64,000 bases of DNA. Source: Vibrio gigantis. Lineage in GTDB: Bacteria > Pseudomonadota > Gammaproteobacteria > Enterobacterales > Vibrionaceae. The stretch is from NCBI RefSeq assembly GCF_024347515.1, contig NZ_AP025492.1, forward strand, positions 3,224,001 to 3,288,000. Reading direction: 5' to 3'. Below are positions 40,070 to 50,138 of the stretch, piece after piece. Made by a program: the position numbers and the translations under genes. Under the pieces are notes generated by a model. The model was not told where the DNA came from. It saw only the letters and a program-made list of their open reading frames with translations, and ran no database searches. Position 1 is the first letter of the stretch. Each line of letters begins with the position of its first letter.

Positions 40070-41086
40070 CTATGGGCGGGTTACAAAACCTACTGCTTCG
40101 TATGCTTTTTTCAGCGTTACTGCTGCGCGCTCAGACGCTTTTTCAGCACCGGCTTTCATTACTGCGTCCATGTAGGCACGGTCAGCACGGATACGGTGGT
40201 ATTCAGCTTGAATCGGCTCAAGCATCTCAACCAATGCTGCGCCTACATCTTTCTTGAACGGACCGTACATCTCAACGCCTTGGTACTGCGCTTCGATCTC
40301 TTCAAACGTTTTACCCGTCGCTGCTGAGTAAAGGCCCATTAGGTTAGAGATACCCGCTTTGTTTTCCCAATCGTGAGCAATACGTGGCGGTGTTTCTGCA
40401 TCGGTTTGCGCTTTGTTGATCTTCTTGATGATCGACTTAGGCTCTTCTAGCAGAGTAATCACGTTCTTACGGTTATCGTCCGACTTAGACATCTTCTTAG
40501 TCGCATCTTGCAGGCTCATTACACGTGCATTCACTGTTGGAATGTAAGGTTCTGGCACTTGGAAGATTGGCGTTTCAGGACCGTAGATGTTGTTAAAGCG
40601 AGTTGCAATATCACGCGCGAGCTCTAGGTGTTGTTTCTGGTCGCTACCTACAGGCACTTGATGTGCGCCGTAAAGCAGGATGTCTGCAGCCATTAACACT
40701 GGGTAGTCGTATAAACCTACGTTTACGTCGTTTGAGTGACGTGCAGACTTATCTTTGAACTGAGTCATACGGCTCAGCTCACCCATTTGTGTGTAACAGT
40801 TAAGAAGCCAACCAAGTTGAGCATGCTCTGGTACGTGTGACTGAACAAATAGCGTGCTCTTCTTTGGATCAACACCGACAGCAAGACAGATTGCTAGTGC
40901 GTCTAGAGTCGCTTCATGCAGTGCTTTCGGGTCTTGGCGAACCGTAATTGCGTGAAGGTCTACAACACAGTATTGGCAATCGTAATCATCTTGCATCTGT
41001 TGCCATTGACGTAGAGCACCCAAGTAGTTACCGATACTTAGTTCACCAGATGGTTGAACACCACTCAATACGATGGGCTTGCTCAT
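40070..41086 (-). CDS. trpS: Tryptophanyl-tRNA synthetase
   Basis: A 338-residue class I synthetase that charges tRNA-Trp. The HIGH-like motif is SIGN near residues 17-20, as usual in bacterial TrpRS (TIGN in E. coli), and KMSKS is present in full near residue 195. [16 protein letters not shown] is the normal start. It ends the dam-rpe-gph-trpS gene order; a terminator after gph and 176 bases before trpS suggest its own promoter. Confidence 0.98.
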   Translation of the reverse strand: MSKPIVLSGVQPSGELSIGNYLGALRQWQQMQDDYDCQYCVVDLHAITVRQDPKALHEATLDALAICLAVGVDPKKSTLFVQSHVPEHAQLGWLLNCYTQMGELSRMTQFKDKSARHSNDVNVGLYDYPVLMAADILLYGAHQVPVGSDQKQHLELARDIATRFNNIYGPETPIFQVPEPYIPTVNARVMSLQDATKKMSKSDDNRKNVITLLEEPKSIIKKINKAQTDAETPPRIAHDWENKAGISNLMGLYSAATGKTFEEIEAQYQGVEMYGPFKKDVGAALVEMLEPIQAEYHRIRADRAYMDAVMKAGAEKASERAAVTLKKAYEAVGFVTRP

Positions 41087-41176
41087 GGTTTTAATTCCTT
41101 TGCTTATTCGCTTAGCGTCTTAACAACTCAGTTTTTAATAACTTCGTCAAAACATAGCTTCTTAACTTTAAAATAG

Positions 41177-41205
41177 AAAAGCCGTACAGCTCTTCTGTAC
41201 GGCTT
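41177..41205 (-). terminator. Rho-independent terminator after gph
   Basis: An 11-bp perfect stem AAGCCGTACAG / CTGTACGGCTT with a 5-base loop and TTTTC on the minus strand, between gph and trpS. Confidence 0.88.
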
Positions 41206-41262
41206 ATCCAGTGTACTCATTGATAAGTATTTTGCTAGTAGGTTAGCTAACTTTTGTCCGCT

Positions 41263-41949
41263 TTATGCTGAAACTAGAACGACATCTAGTAATTGCGCGA
41301 CGTTATCCGCAACATAGTCAGGGTTTGATGCTGAAATAGGCTCACCGTGGTTGTAGCCGTAAGTCAGACCAAACGAGTGACAGCCTGCATTCTTAGCCGC
41401 TTTAATATCGTTGCTTGAATCGCCAACCATCAGCATCTCTTCCGCTTTAACATTGTGCTTTTCTAGCAACCAGTTCAGCGCTACAGGATTTGGTTTTTTC
41501 TCTGGGAAAGAGTCGCCACCTAAAACATCAACAAAGTACTTATCGATACCGTGTTGCGCCAGAACGTCGGGTACAAACTTCGATGGCTTGTTGGTTACAA
41601 GCGCCATAGTGAAACCCGCTTTATGCAGCTCAGCCAGCGTCTCTTTTACTGATGGGTAAAGGTGGCTCAGCTTGTGGCCGCCCTGCTCGTAGAAATCATC
41701 AAACAGAATGCGCGCTTTCTTCAGCAGCTCGGGCTCTAGGCTTGGGTCTACGGTTAGGTTACGGCTGAGTGAACGCCCGATAAGCACGTCAGCACCATTG
41801 CCAACATAGTCGCGAACTTGTTCTTCACTCACTGAAGGGAAGCCTAGATCCTGACAAGCTTGGTCAGCGGCAACAGCCAAATCAGGCACACTGTCTAACA
41901 AGGTTCCATCCAAATCAAAGGCGATCAGTTTTATTGAGCTTAATGACAT
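41263..41949 (-). CDS. gph: Phosphoglycolate phosphatase
   Basis: A 228-residue HAD-superfamily phosphatase. Motif I FDLDGTLLDS carries the nucleophile Asp12; motif II is ALVTNKPS, motif III the Lys of KKPNP, and motif IV VGDSSNDIKAA. It dephosphorylates 2-phosphoglycolate, a product of oxidative DNA repair. It lies between rpe and trpS as in E. coli. ATG start; length is near the family norm (252 in E. coli). Confidence 0.95.
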   Translation of the reverse strand: MSLSSIKLIAFDLDGTLLDSVPDLAVAADQACQDLGFPSVSEEQVRDYVGNGADVLIGRSLSRNLTVDPSLEPELLKKARILFDDFYEQGGHKLSHLYPSVKETLAELHKAGFTMALVTNKPSKFVPDVLAQHGIDKYFVDVLGGDSFPEKKPNPVALNWLLEKHNVKAEEMLMVGDSSNDIKAAKNAGCHSFGLTYGYNHGEPISASNPDYVADNVAQLLDVVLVSA

Positions 41950-41999
41950 CTTACTTTCCTATTAATTATATTCGTCTTATGTGTTGAGCGATAAGACGT

Positions 42000-42024
42000 A
42001 AAAAAGGGGCCAATGAGCCCCTTT
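42000..42024 (-). terminator. Terminator or attenuator between rpe and gph
   Basis: A 7-8-bp stem AAGGGGC / GCCCCTT with a 6-base loop and a six-T run on the minus strand, 43 bases after the rpe stop. It may end rpe transcription or allow partial read-through into gph. Confidence 0.82.
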
Positions 42025-42067
42025 ATCTAAATTTTTGATTTTAGGTCAACTGACCCTAGTTCTACTT

Positions 42068-42742
42068 TTATGCGTTAACTTTTGCAAGCTCTGCACGCAT
42101 CTCATCAATCACTTCTTTGTAATCTGGTTGATTGAAGATAGCTGAACCTGCAACGAACATATCCGCGCCCGCTTCTGCGATTTCACGGATGTTATCAACC
42201 TTCACGCCACCATCAATCTCAAGGCGAATGTCACGGCCTGACTCATCAATTAACTTACGAACTGCACGTAGCTTATCTAGCGTGTGAGGAATGAAAGATT
42301 GACCGCCGAAGCCAGGGTTCACAGACATCAGTAGAATCATGTCTACTTTGTCCATGATGTAATCTAGGCAAGACAAAGGTGTTGCTGGGTTAAGAACGAC
42401 ACCCGCTTTACAGCCGTGTTCTTTGATTAGCTGTAGAGTACGATCGATGTGTTCTGATGCTTCAACGTGGAAGGTAATCATTGATGCGCCCGCTTTCGCA
42501 AACTCAGGCACAATGCTGTCGACTGGCTTAACCATTAGGTGAACGTCGATAGGAGCAGTAATACCGTAGTCGCGCAGCGCTTTACAGATAGGCGCGCCAA
42601 AAGTCAGGTTAGGTACGTAGTGGTTGTCCATCACATCGAAGTGCACAACATCAGCACCAGCTGCCAACACTTTTTCTACGTCTTCACCAAGACGAGCAAA
42701 ATCTGCAGACAAAATCGATGGAGCGATTAGAAAATCTTTCAT
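42068..42742 (-). CDS. rpe: Ribulose-phosphate 3-epimerase
   Basis: A 224-residue TIM-barrel epimerase of the pentose phosphate pathway, interconverting ribulose 5-phosphate and xylulose 5-phosphate. Conserved [46 protein letters not shown] and EIDGGV hold the catalytic Asp pair and metal-binding His residues. The ATG at 42740-42742 follows AAGAGG; the upstream extension is not conserved. Located between dam and gph as in E. coli. Confidence 0.97.
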   Translation of the reverse strand: MKDFLIAPSILSADFARLGEDVEKVLAAGADVVHFDVMDNHYVPNLTFGAPICKALRDYGITAPIDVHLMVKPVDSIVPEFAKAGASMITFHVEASEHIDRTLQLIKEHGCKAGVVLNPATPLSCLDYIMDKVDMILLMSVNPGFGGQSFIPHTLDKLRAVRKLIDESGRDIRLEIDGGVKVDNIREIAEAGADMFVAGSAIFNQPDYKEVIDEMRAELAKVNA

Positions 42743-42946
42743 ACCAAACCTCTTAAGAGTGAGTAAATTGCGAATGTCACCGCCTTGGTGATATCTCATA
42801 CACAAATACAAGACTCAAGCCCAAGACTATTTGGTGTGCAATTCTACCTAAGCACCTAAGCAGATCCTAGCAGTTCGAAAGATTAGTTTAAGAAAGTATC
42901 CGTTGGTCACTCAATTTAATGAGTTTGGAGGCGATTCTGACCAGAC

Positions 42947-43792
42947 CTATTCCGCGGATGTGTGTTGCTGATTTTTCTCTTTATGGAAAAGCGCCAGTAA
43001 CTCATCAACTTTATTACGCCCAGCGCCGTTACGACTGATGGTGCGCTTCACCTTCACCACGTTCAGTTCCGCACCATGATATAAGCGACGCGTTAGTGTC
43101 GTATCGTGGTTTGAAATCAAAACAGGAATACCACGTTCCATTGCGGCTTTTTCAGCGACATCAGCCAAGGCTGCCTGATCATCTAAGCTGAAGCCATTAC
43201 CTGCGTAAGAGGTAAAGTTAGCGGTATTTGATAGCGGTGCGTACGGAGGATCACAGTAAACCACGCAGCCTTTGCGAGCACGGCTAAAGGTTTCATGGTA
43301 CCCCTCACAAACGAAAGTGGCCTTTTTCGCTTTCTCAGCAAAAAACTCCAGCTCGGCTTCTGGGAAGTAAGGTTTTTTGTAAGAACCAAAAGGAACGTTA
43401 AAACCACCCTTCTTGTTGTAACGACACAGGCCATTGAAGCCAAAGCGGTTCATATACAAGAAAGCAAGCGAACGATACATGACGTTGTCGGTATCGTTGA
43501 ACTGAGCGCGAATATCTAGAAAGGCTTCTTTGCGATTGTTCTCAGGACAGAACCAACGCTTCGCTTCCGTGATATAGGTTTCAGGATCGGTTTTAAGTAG
43601 ATTGTACAGGTTGATAAGATCGGGATTGATGTCTGCAAGCAGGTATTGTTCAAAATCAGTATTCAGGAATACTGAGCCGGCACCGACAAACGGTTCTACC
43701 AATTTACGAGCAGGTGGCAGGTGACGTTGGATGTCTTCAACTAGGCCATATTTACCACCAGCCCATTTTAGAAAGGCACGCTGCTTTTTCAT
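42947..43792 (-). CDS. dam: DNA adenine methyltransferase Dam (GATC)
   Basis: A 281-residue D12-class N6-adenine methyltransferase. FLKWAGGKYGLV and FVGAGSVFLN form the SAM-binding motif I, and YCDPPYAPLS (about residue 180) is catalytic motif IV. Dam methylates GATC sites, directing mismatch repair, replication timing and segregation; in V. cholerae it is essential because of chromosome II replication. It follows damX by 69 bases, in the aroKB-damX-dam order of E. coli. Confidence 0.97.
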   Translation of the reverse strand: MKKQRAFLKWAGGKYGLVEDIQRHLPPARKLVEPFVGAGSVFLNTDFEQYLLADINPDLINLYNLLKTDPETYITEAKRWFCPENNRKEAFLDIRAQFNDTDNVMYRSLAFLYMNRFGFNGLCRYNKKGGFNVPFGSYKKPYFPEAELEFFAEKAKKATFVCEGYHETFSRARKGCVVYCDPPYAPLSNTANFTSYAGNGFSLDDQAALADVAEKAAMERGIPVLISNHDTTLTRRLYHGAELNVVKVKRTISRNGAGRNKVDELLALFHKEKNQQHTSAE

Positions 43793-43861
43793 TTACTGCT
43801 CTATCTATCAACACAAAAATAAGGCTGCGGAATGTAACATATTTTGAGGCTAAGCTCAGGG

Positions 43862-45379
43862 TTATTTCGCACGTTCTATCTCTCGATGCACTTGATTCAT
43901 CGATTTTGCCCAAGGTTCCAACTGTTGAAGGGGTTTTGATAACGCACTTACCGCGTCTCTCGCCACTTGAATCGTTGGGTAATCTTGATAAGTGATGATA
44001 AACCACTTGGTGTCGTTACGAAGTGTTGGGTAGATGCGAACCTTGTTCTCAAGGTCATACTCTTCAATGAAGGATTGCACATCTTCCAATGAGGTCATCG
44101 CACTCAACTGCAAGGTATACGCGCGTGGCGAGATAGCTTGTAACTCTTCACGAGCAAATGAGAAGGTAATCTTTTTGGTCGGTGGTGTTGAATCAGTTAG
44201 GTCTGACTCTTCATCGACTGTTGGTTGTGGCTCGGCTTGTGCTGCATCAGGTTGTGCGCTAACCGCTTCCCCTGTGTTTTCCTCAACTGCCGCATCAATC
44301 GCGCTAGTATCGGCACTCTCAGGTTTATCATCAAGCAGAGCATCAACCACATCAGAGGTGATCACAACGCGTTGCTGATCTTGCTCGACTTCTCCAACAC
44401 TCGCGGTATCTTCAACGACAGTCGGAGGCAGAGACGAACTATCATCATCCGCACCTTGGTAACTCATATCGGTTTCAGCTGCAGAGTCCACAGCTCCATC
44501 GACGCCAGTTTGTTCTGTGCCACTTTCCACTTCAAAGGTTGGAATAGCCGTCTGTTCAATCGGTGCGATAAGCGACTGCGCTTTATCGTCTGGTGTTGGT
44601 TGACTGAACATCCACCAATAACCACCACCAATTAACAACAGCAACAAGGCCACCACAATCGCGATATTGATTGGTGAGCCAATGATTGAGCGAATAATAA
44701 TCCTTTTTTCCACTTTCAATTCTCCTAAAGCCATTAACTCGCCAGGCAGAGGTTGCGCTTTACTAAACGCACGTCGCACGCGAGTTTCAGACTCATCATC
44801 AACATATCGAATCACCAGTGATTCAAAGAAATGTTCAGCTTCTGGTTGCGAAAGATCATCGATTTCAAGATCGATAGGCTTGTGTTGTTGGCCGTAACTC
44901 AGACGTGTTAATAGCGTGTCTAAGTGACCCGTATCCGAGAATAGAACGATATTGATCGTCCATTGAGGGTTTGATTGAGCTTCCAGTACCAACATCCATA
45001 ATTCGGATACCAATAGCTCAGAGAGTCGGTGGGCATCATCAACAACGATAACCACATTACACGAATCCCCATCCAGTAACCGAGTGAGGCTGTCAGATAA
45101 AGAATCATGTTGATTAAAGAGTGGATCAGAAACTATTTGGCTAAGAATAAGCGCGCGGCGTTGTTGATCGTCTTGGCTTGGGTGACAAAGCAGTAAGCAC
45201 TGATTTTTTTCTGTCGACCACGCTTCAAGATAACGCTGAGCTAACCAAGAACGGCCTGAGCCAGTTTTACCAGCAACCGTGACTAGGTTTGAACCAAAGT
45301 TAGTCAAAAGTTGTAAGCGCTCTAGCAGCTCAACTTGAGATTCTAACTCTAATACTCTTAATTCATGAGCCAAACTCAT
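43862..45379 (-). CDS. damX: DamX-like division protein: ATPase-like N-terminus, membrane anchor and SPOR domain
   Basis: A 505-residue protein. Residues 1-220 resemble an AAA/ExeA-type ATPase with GKTGSGRS at 37-44, where the P-loop Lys is replaced by Arg43, and a Walker B-like VVIVVDDAH at 109-116. One membrane helix follows (about 236-257), then an acidic low-complexity linker (about 260-410) and a C-terminal SPOR domain (about 415-505) that binds denuded septal glycan strands. In E. coli DamX acts at the septum. It lies between aroB and dam. Confidence 0.92.
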   Translation of the reverse strand: MSLAHELRVLELESQVELLERLQLLTNFGSNLVTVAGKTGSGRSWLAQRYLEAWSTEKNQCLLLCHPSQDDQQRRALILSQIVSDPLFNQHDSLSDSLTRLLDGDSCNVVIVVDDAHRLSELLVSELWMLVLEAQSNPQWTINIVLFSDTGHLDTLLTRLSYGQQHKPIDLEIDDLSQPEAEHFFESLVIRYVDDESETRVRRAFSKAQPLPGELMALGELKVEKRIIIRSIIGSPINIAIVVALLLLLIGGGYWWMFSQPTPDDKAQSLIAPIEQTAIPTFEVESGTEQTGVDGAVDSAAETDMSYQGADDDSSSLPPTVVEDTASVGEVEQDQQRVVITSDVVDALLDDKPESADTSAIDAAVEENTGEAVSAQPDAAQAEPQPTVDEESDLTDSTPPTKKITFSFAREELQAISPRAYTLQLSAMTSLEDVQSFIEEYDLENKVRIYPTLRNDTKWFIITYQDYPTIQVARDAVSALSKPLQQLEPWAKSMNQVHREIERAK

Positions 45380-45458
45380 TGGGGATCCCTACTGATAAGA
45401 TCGATCAGTAAAACGCTTCAGTTGCCTAGAGTTTAACTAGGCAACCTCACAACCAAAT

Positions 45459-46547
45459 TTAAAGAGTACGGCAGAAATCGATCGCTTGTTTAATGATGTC
45501 TTGAGGCACATCAGCGACCACTTCAGCAGTACCAATACTTGTTGGCAATACCAAACGTAACTGACCAGACAGCACTTTTTTATCGCGCATCATGTGCTTC
45601 ATAAAGTCTTCAAAAGACATACTTTCTGGCGTATGGATTGGCAGTTTCGCATTCTTGAGTATAGAAATAATTCGCTCAAGTTGCTGCTGAGAGATCAGTC
45701 CCTGTAATTGAGCCGTTTTCGCTGCCATTACAGTGCCTGACGACACAGCTTCACCATGTAGCCAATTACCATAGCCTAGTTCTGCTTCGATCGCATGACC
45801 AAATGTATGACCTAGGTTCAATAACGCTCTGATTCCTGACTCTTTTTCATCTAGAGCCACCACTTCTGCCTTAATTGCACAACAACGAGCAATTGCGGTA
45901 ATCAGTGCCTCTTCATCAAGTTGATAAAGTTTCTCTAGATTTTGTTCCAACCAATCAAAGAAGGCTTCATCGTAAATGATGCCGTATTTGATCACCTCAG
46001 CAATACCCGCTGCAAACTCACGCTCTGGAAGCGTTGATAAACAGTTAGTATCGATGATCACAGATTTCGGTTGGTAAAAAGCGCCGATCATATTCTTACC
46101 AAGGGGATGGTTTACTGCGGTTTTACCACCTACAGAAGAGTCCACTTGAGAAAGAAGTGTCGTTGGGATTTGAATGAAATCAATACCGCGCTGGTAACAA
46201 GAAGCAGCAAAACCGACCAAGTCACCGATAACACCACCACCTAAAGCAATCACCACCACATCGCGGCTGTAATTTCCTTCAAGCATGTAGCTCATCACTG
46301 AATTGAACGTTTCAAGGGTTTTGTACTGTTCACCGTCTGGCAACTCTAAAAGAGAAGTCTGACAGCCGACTTGATCCAATAGCGATATAATTTTATCAGC
46401 ATAAAGAGGCGCTACTGTCACATTACTGATAACAACAACTTTCTGTTTGCCTGATAAAAAAGAAAGGTACGCCGGGTCTTCAAATAACCCGGCGCCAATA
46501 GAGATTGGGTAGCTACGCTCAGCTAGATTGACCGTAATCCGTTCCAT
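45459..46547 (-). CDS. aroB: 3-dehydroquinate synthase
   Basis: A 362-residue NAD-dependent enzyme, second step of the shikimate pathway, making 3-dehydroquinate from DAHP. NAD-binding [14 protein letters not shown] and [19 protein letters not shown] are conserved, with zinc ligands in the Glu of AEVIKYG and the His residues of GHTFGHAIE and LHGEAV. It starts 25 bases after aroK, so the two form the usual aroKB pair. A 79-base gap separates it from damX. Confidence 0.98.
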   Translation of the reverse strand: MERITVNLAERSYPISIGAGLFEDPAYLSFLSGKQKVVVISNVTVAPLYADKIISLLDQVGCQTSLLELPDGEQYKTLETFNSVMSYMLEGNYSRDVVVIALGGGVIGDLVGFAASCYQRGIDFIQIPTTLLSQVDSSVGGKTAVNHPLGKNMIGAFYQPKSVIIDTNCLSTLPEREFAAGIAEVIKYGIIYDEAFFDWLEQNLEKLYQLDEEALITAIARCCAIKAEVVALDEKESGIRALLNLGHTFGHAIEAELGYGNWLHGEAVSSGTVMAAKTAQLQGLISQQQLERIISILKNAKLPIHTPESMSFEDFMKHMMRDKKVLSGQLRLVLPTSIGTAEVVADVPQDIIKQAIDFCRTL

Positions 46548-46572
46548 GGGTTTGCTCTCCGAAAAAATGAAC

Positions 46573-47091
46573 TTAACGTTCTTCTAGCATTTTTACGATC
46601 TGGTTGGCTACCACTTTTGCACTTTGGTCGTCAGTACGAACTGTGTAGTCCGCCACTTCTTCGTATAGTGCGTTGCGAGATACAGCTAGATCTTCTAGCA
46701 CATCACGCGGGTTGTCTGTTTGAAGTAGAGGGCGTTTCTTGTCGCGGTTCGTGCGAGCAAGTTGCTTTTCAATTGTTGTCTCTAGGTATACAACAATGCC
46801 TCGTGCAGATAGACGGTTACGGTTTTCTTTGCTCAGCACTGAACCACCGCCTGTCGCAAGAACAATACCTTGTTCTTCTGTCAGATCGTTGATTACAGAT
46901 TCTTCGCGCTTACGGAAACCATCTTCGCCCTCAACATCAAAAACCCATGCGATGTCTGCGCCAGTGCGCTCTTCGATCACAGTGTCAGAGTCTAAAAACT
47001 CCATATGAAGTTGGGAAGCTAGGTGTCTACCAATTGTACTTTTGCCGGCGCCCATTGGGCCAACAAGAAAAATATTGCGTTTCTCAGCCAT
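46573..47091 (-). CDS. aroK: Shikimate kinase I
   Basis: A 172-residue shikimate kinase, phosphorylating shikimate at the 3-OH with ATP. The P-loop [15 protein letters not shown] is at residues 11-25; the shikimate-binding [11 protein letters not shown] and ATGGGSVL and the lid [10 protein letters not shown]-type segment are present. First gene of aroKB-damX-dam, with a good promoter at 47215-47243. Length equals that of E. coli AroK (173). Confidence 0.98.
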   Translation of the reverse strand: MAEKRNIFLVGPMGAGKSTIGRHLASQLHMEFLDSDTVIEERTGADIAWVFDVEGEDGFRKREESVINDLTEEQGIVLATGGGSVLSKENRNRLSARGIVVYLETTIEKQLARTNRDKKRPLLQTDNPRDVLEDLAVSRNALYEEVADYTVRTDDQSAKVVANQIVKMLEER

Positions 47092-47214
47092 GTTTTTAGC
47101 AGTAATTTACAACGTTAATTCAATGACATCGCCACAAGGTAGGTCAGTACAAGTACTGAAATTAAAAGGCCCGTGGCACCGATTCCTCACAGATAATTCG
47201 TGATAAGACCCGAA

Positions 47215-47243
47215 ATTATCAAGGTTAGGTGCCACTAATGCAA
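47215..47243 (-). promoter_or_regulatory. Candidate sigma-70 promoter of aroKB
   Basis: Minus strand TTGCAT (47238-47243), 17-base spacer, GATAAT (47215-47220), about 125 bases upstream of aroK and just after pilQ. Good agreement with consensus at both boxes. Confidence 0.6.
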
Positions 47244-47267
47244 CTTTATTTTTAATCTAATTGTTCA

Positions 47268-48986
47268 TTACTGAATCACAACTTTAGGCGTGACAAAAAT
47301 AAGTAGTTCACTTTTACCCACATTTTCATAGCTGCGACGGAACAATGCACCCAAAACTGGCAGGTCTCCCAACAGAGGAACTTTATCCACCGTGCTGCTC
47401 ACGCTATGCTGAAATATCCCGCCAAGAACGACCGTTTCACCATTATTAACAAGCACTTGCGTGCCTATTCTTTGCGTGTCAATTGCTACCGCTTCACCCG
47501 TTCCGGTTTTGACCACTTGCCCTGGTCTATCTTGAGTCACGCTCAAATCCAATACCAAACGATTGTCGGGTGTGATCTGCGGAGTCACCTTGAGGCTCAA
47601 TACCGCTTTCTTAAATGCGACCGACGTTGCACCACTTGAAGAAGACTCTAAGTAAGGAATTTCAGTACCTTGCTCAATATAAGCGGGCTTTTTATTGGTG
47701 GTGATTAAGCGTGGGCTAGAAATAATCTCAGCTTTCGACTCTTGTTGCAGTGCCGACAGTTCAAGGTCGAGCAAAGTATCCGAGCCAAGCTTGGCGACCT
47801 GAAATGCAATGCTCGATGCATTCGGCGATGTCGCCCCCAAGTTAACGTTGAGGTAGTCATCAATCGCACTGTTGCCACCATCATCGTCATACGGTGTGAT
47901 TTGTGATGGATGATTACCTTCTATTGAACCGCCAACGGTGAAGCTTCCGTTGGTCGAGGAAACACCCCAGCGCACGCCAAGCTCATCAAGATTACCCTCA
48001 GTGACGGTCACGATACGCGCCTCTATCTGCACCTGTTTCACGGGAATATCTAAGGATTCAATGATGCCTCGTATCACGGCAATGTTCTCCTCCAACTCAC
48101 GAATCAACAAAGAGTTAGTGCGCTCATCAATGGTAATCGAACCGCGATCAGATAACATGCTTACCGCGCCTTCACCGCCAATCATATCGGCAATGTCGGT
48201 GGCTTTAGCAAAGTTAATCTTGATGATTTCTGACTTAAGCTCCCCCAACTCCTCTTCCAAACGAGACTTCTCTAACGCTTGTTGCTCTCGAAGATCGAGC
48301 TCCGCTTTTGGCGCAACCAGGATGACATTGCCATCAACACGCTTATCCAAGCCTTTAACTTGCAAGATAATGTCGAGAACTTGCTGCCAAGGTACGCCAT
48401 CTAAGCGTAACGTCAGGTTTCCGGCTACCGAATCAGACACGACGAGATTGAAATCGTTATAGTCGGCAATCAACTGCAGGACGTTCCGTACTGGAATATC
48501 TTGAAAGTTAATCGATATCAACTTGCCCTCTTTCTCTAGAATGCTTTTTTCTTTAGACGCTTCATCGATAACAGGTTTGCTGATCACGACCTCAATAAAA
48601 CGATCTTTTAGGTTGTATTCATACTGATAGTCACTCGCGATTGTCACCAACAGTCGTGTGCTTGGCGTCTCTTTATAGACTTCGATGCCTTCAACTAAAG
48701 TAGCGAAGTCTTTCACATCCAGAAGATAGAGCTTGTCGTCATCAACTTGAGTATTGATTAACTCGATACTTAAGCCTTCCTGAGCACGTTGAACATCCAC
48801 CACAGCGGTGCTCGTCGCTAGCTCAATGATGATAACAGCGTCTTTATCCTTGTTTACCCTAAAATCAATACTCTCTAATTTATTAGGTAAGCTCTCGGCA
48901 TGGCTGAGCATGCTAAAAACCAATATCACAGACACAATTAAGCCTTGCAGCCCTTTGTTCATTAACTCACTTATTCCTTTAATCAT
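47268..48986 (-). CDS. pilQ: Type IV pilus secretin PilQ
   Basis: A 572-residue outer-membrane secretin with an N-terminal signal sequence. An AMIN domain (about 35-130) binds peptidoglycan; an STN domain (about 160-210, NVLQLIADYNDFNLVVSD), an N1/NolW domain (about 250-315) and the C-terminal secretin domain (about 390-572, VLVNNGETVVLGGI) follow. It forms the pilus and DNA-uptake pore. A second start at codon 9 (48962) is possible. Last gene of pilMNOPQ. Confidence 0.95.
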   Translation of the reverse strand: MIKGISELMNKGLQGLIVSVILVFSMLSHAESLPNKLESIDFRVNKDKDAVIIIELATSTAVVDVQRAQEGLSIELINTQVDDDKLYLLDVKDFATLVEGIEVYKETPSTRLLVTIASDYQYEYNLKDRFIEVVISKPVIDEASKEKSILEKEGKLISINFQDIPVRNVLQLIADYNDFNLVVSDSVAGNLTLRLDGVPWQQVLDIILQVKGLDKRVDGNVILVAPKAELDLREQQALEKSRLEEELGELKSEIIKINFAKATDIADMIGGEGAVSMLSDRGSITIDERTNSLLIRELEENIAVIRGIIESLDIPVKQVQIEARIVTVTEGNLDELGVRWGVSSTNGSFTVGGSIEGNHPSQITPYDDDGGNSAIDDYLNVNLGATSPNASSIAFQVAKLGSDTLLDLELSALQQESKAEIISSPRLITTNKKPAYIEQGTEIPYLESSSSGATSVAFKKAVLSLKVTPQITPDNRLVLDLSVTQDRPGQVVKTGTGEAVAIDTQRIGTQVLVNNGETVVLGGIFQHSVSSTVDKVPLLGDLPVLGALFRRSYENVGKSELLIFVTPKVVIQ

Positions 48987-49021
48987 ATTTACATCTCATA
49001 TCCACATCATGTGACACTGGT

Positions 49022-49540
49022 TTACTTCAGAGCCAGCCTAACGTTGCGCTTATGCCAACAACCTAAGCCGTCTGGAAGAGTTTCATTAATCTGAACGTAC
49101 TGGCTCGTCACCTTAGTAACTCGGCCATTGTTTAAGCCGATAAACTGGCCTTTCTTGACGTTTACCACGTTGCCTTTCGGTGTTTGCACTAGCCCAAACA
49201 CATTTGACCCACTGCCCATCACGCCTCTCAAACGCAACTTGCTGAGTGGGTACTTTTCTAACTTGCCGTTACGAGAGCGAGCGCTCGGTTGCCAACAATC
49301 TTTCTTAACCAAAGGCTGATTTTGCACAATGGCTTCTTTGGGAAGCTCAAAGGGAGGACGAAAGGCTCGGCGCTGATAAGTCGCAGCCAAGAATTCAGTC
49401 GCAGGGACAAGTTGCTCGACGTCTTTTCTCGCCTTGGCTTCAACCTGCACCACAAAGTCTTCGAGTGAATCTTGATTGGCTTTGCAGCCTGACAGTGCAA
49501 GCAGCAACACGATTGAATAAAACGCGCTATTGGATTTCAT
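49022..49540 (-). CDS. pilP: Type IV pilus assembly lipoprotein PilP
   Basis: A 172-residue inner-membrane lipoprotein: signal peptide and lipobox ALSGC (cysteine near residue 19), a disordered N-terminal part that binds PilN/PilO, and a C-terminal beta-domain (about 90-172, LRLRGVMGSGSNVFGLVQTPKGN) that contacts PilQ. Two adjacent ATGs occur; the second (49538-49540) has GGAGG at 6 bases. It overlaps pilO by 14 bases, showing tight coupling in the alignment complex operon. Confidence 0.93.
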   Translation of the reverse strand: MKSNSAFYSIVLLLALSGCKANQDSLEDFVVQVEAKARKDVEQLVPATEFLAATYQRRAFRPPFELPKEAIVQNQPLVKKDCWQPSARSRNGKLEKYPLSKLRLRGVMGSGSNVFGLVQTPKGNVVNVKKGQFIGLNNGRVTKVTSQYVQINETLPDGLGCWHKRNVRLALK

Positions 49541-50138
49541 CATTAACCTCCGACTTAAACTGGTAGGTATAAGCTCGAACCCTAAAGTGCAGCGTGCTGC
49601 TTTCTTGGCTGACTCGTTGCCAATTCACATCATCAAAGCTGATGATACGCGGCAGCTTGGCGATAGCCGCAGAGAAGTCGCCTATCTCGTGGTAGTCACC
49701 TGTCAACTCGATATTGAGCGGTAAACGATAGAGAAACTCCTTGTTCTGCTTTTGTCCCCAATCGATTCGAGTGAAAGTCAGCGAATTATCCAAGCCGAGT
49801 TCATTCACTGACGCCAACATACTGGCTAGCTCTTTTTGAACAGGGAGCTGCTCTAACAGGTAATCGTAGCGACTGGTTAGCTCATCCAGCTGGCTCTGTA
49901 ACTTAGGCAGAGCCGCAACCTTGTTGGCCTTTATTCGCAAGGTCGTTTTTAAGGTCTGCTCTTGCTGCTTCATCTGTTGCAGTTCATCGTCGAGCGGCAG
50001 CACATAAAGCCAGGTTCCGATACCTTGGATTAATACTACCAACACCAGAATGACTAGGAGTTGAGGCAACAGCGGCCACTCGGTGATCTCATCAACATCA
50101 AGATCCTGAAAACTCATCCTGTTTTGAAGGTTAGCCAT
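49527..50138 (-). CDS. pilO: Type IV pilus inner-membrane protein PilO
   Basis: A 203-residue protein: short cytoplasmic N-terminus, one membrane helix (about 24-45, PQLLVILVLVVLIQGIGTWL), a periplasmic coiled coil (about 50-100) and a ferredoxin-like domain. PilO pairs with PilN and supports PilP and PilQ. The ATG at 50136-50138 follows AAGGAGG; the longer reading is not conserved. It overlaps pilN by 8 bases and pilP by 14. Confidence 0.93.
   Translation of the reverse strand: MANLQNRMSFQDLDVDEITEWPLLPQLLVILVLVVLIQGIGTWLYVLPLDDELQQMKQQEQTLKTTLRIKANKVAALPKLQSQLDELTSRYDYLLEQLPVQKELASMLASVNELGLDNSLTFTRIDWGQKQNKEFLYRLPLNIELTGDYHEIGDFSAAIAKLPRIISFDDVNWQRVSQESSTLHFRVRAYTYQFKSEVNDEIQ

Noticed and set aside
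40070-41086. TrpS HIGH motif reading SIGN, considered as a lost active site
   Set aside because: Bacterial TrpRS commonly has TIGN or SIGN here, and KMSKS is intact.
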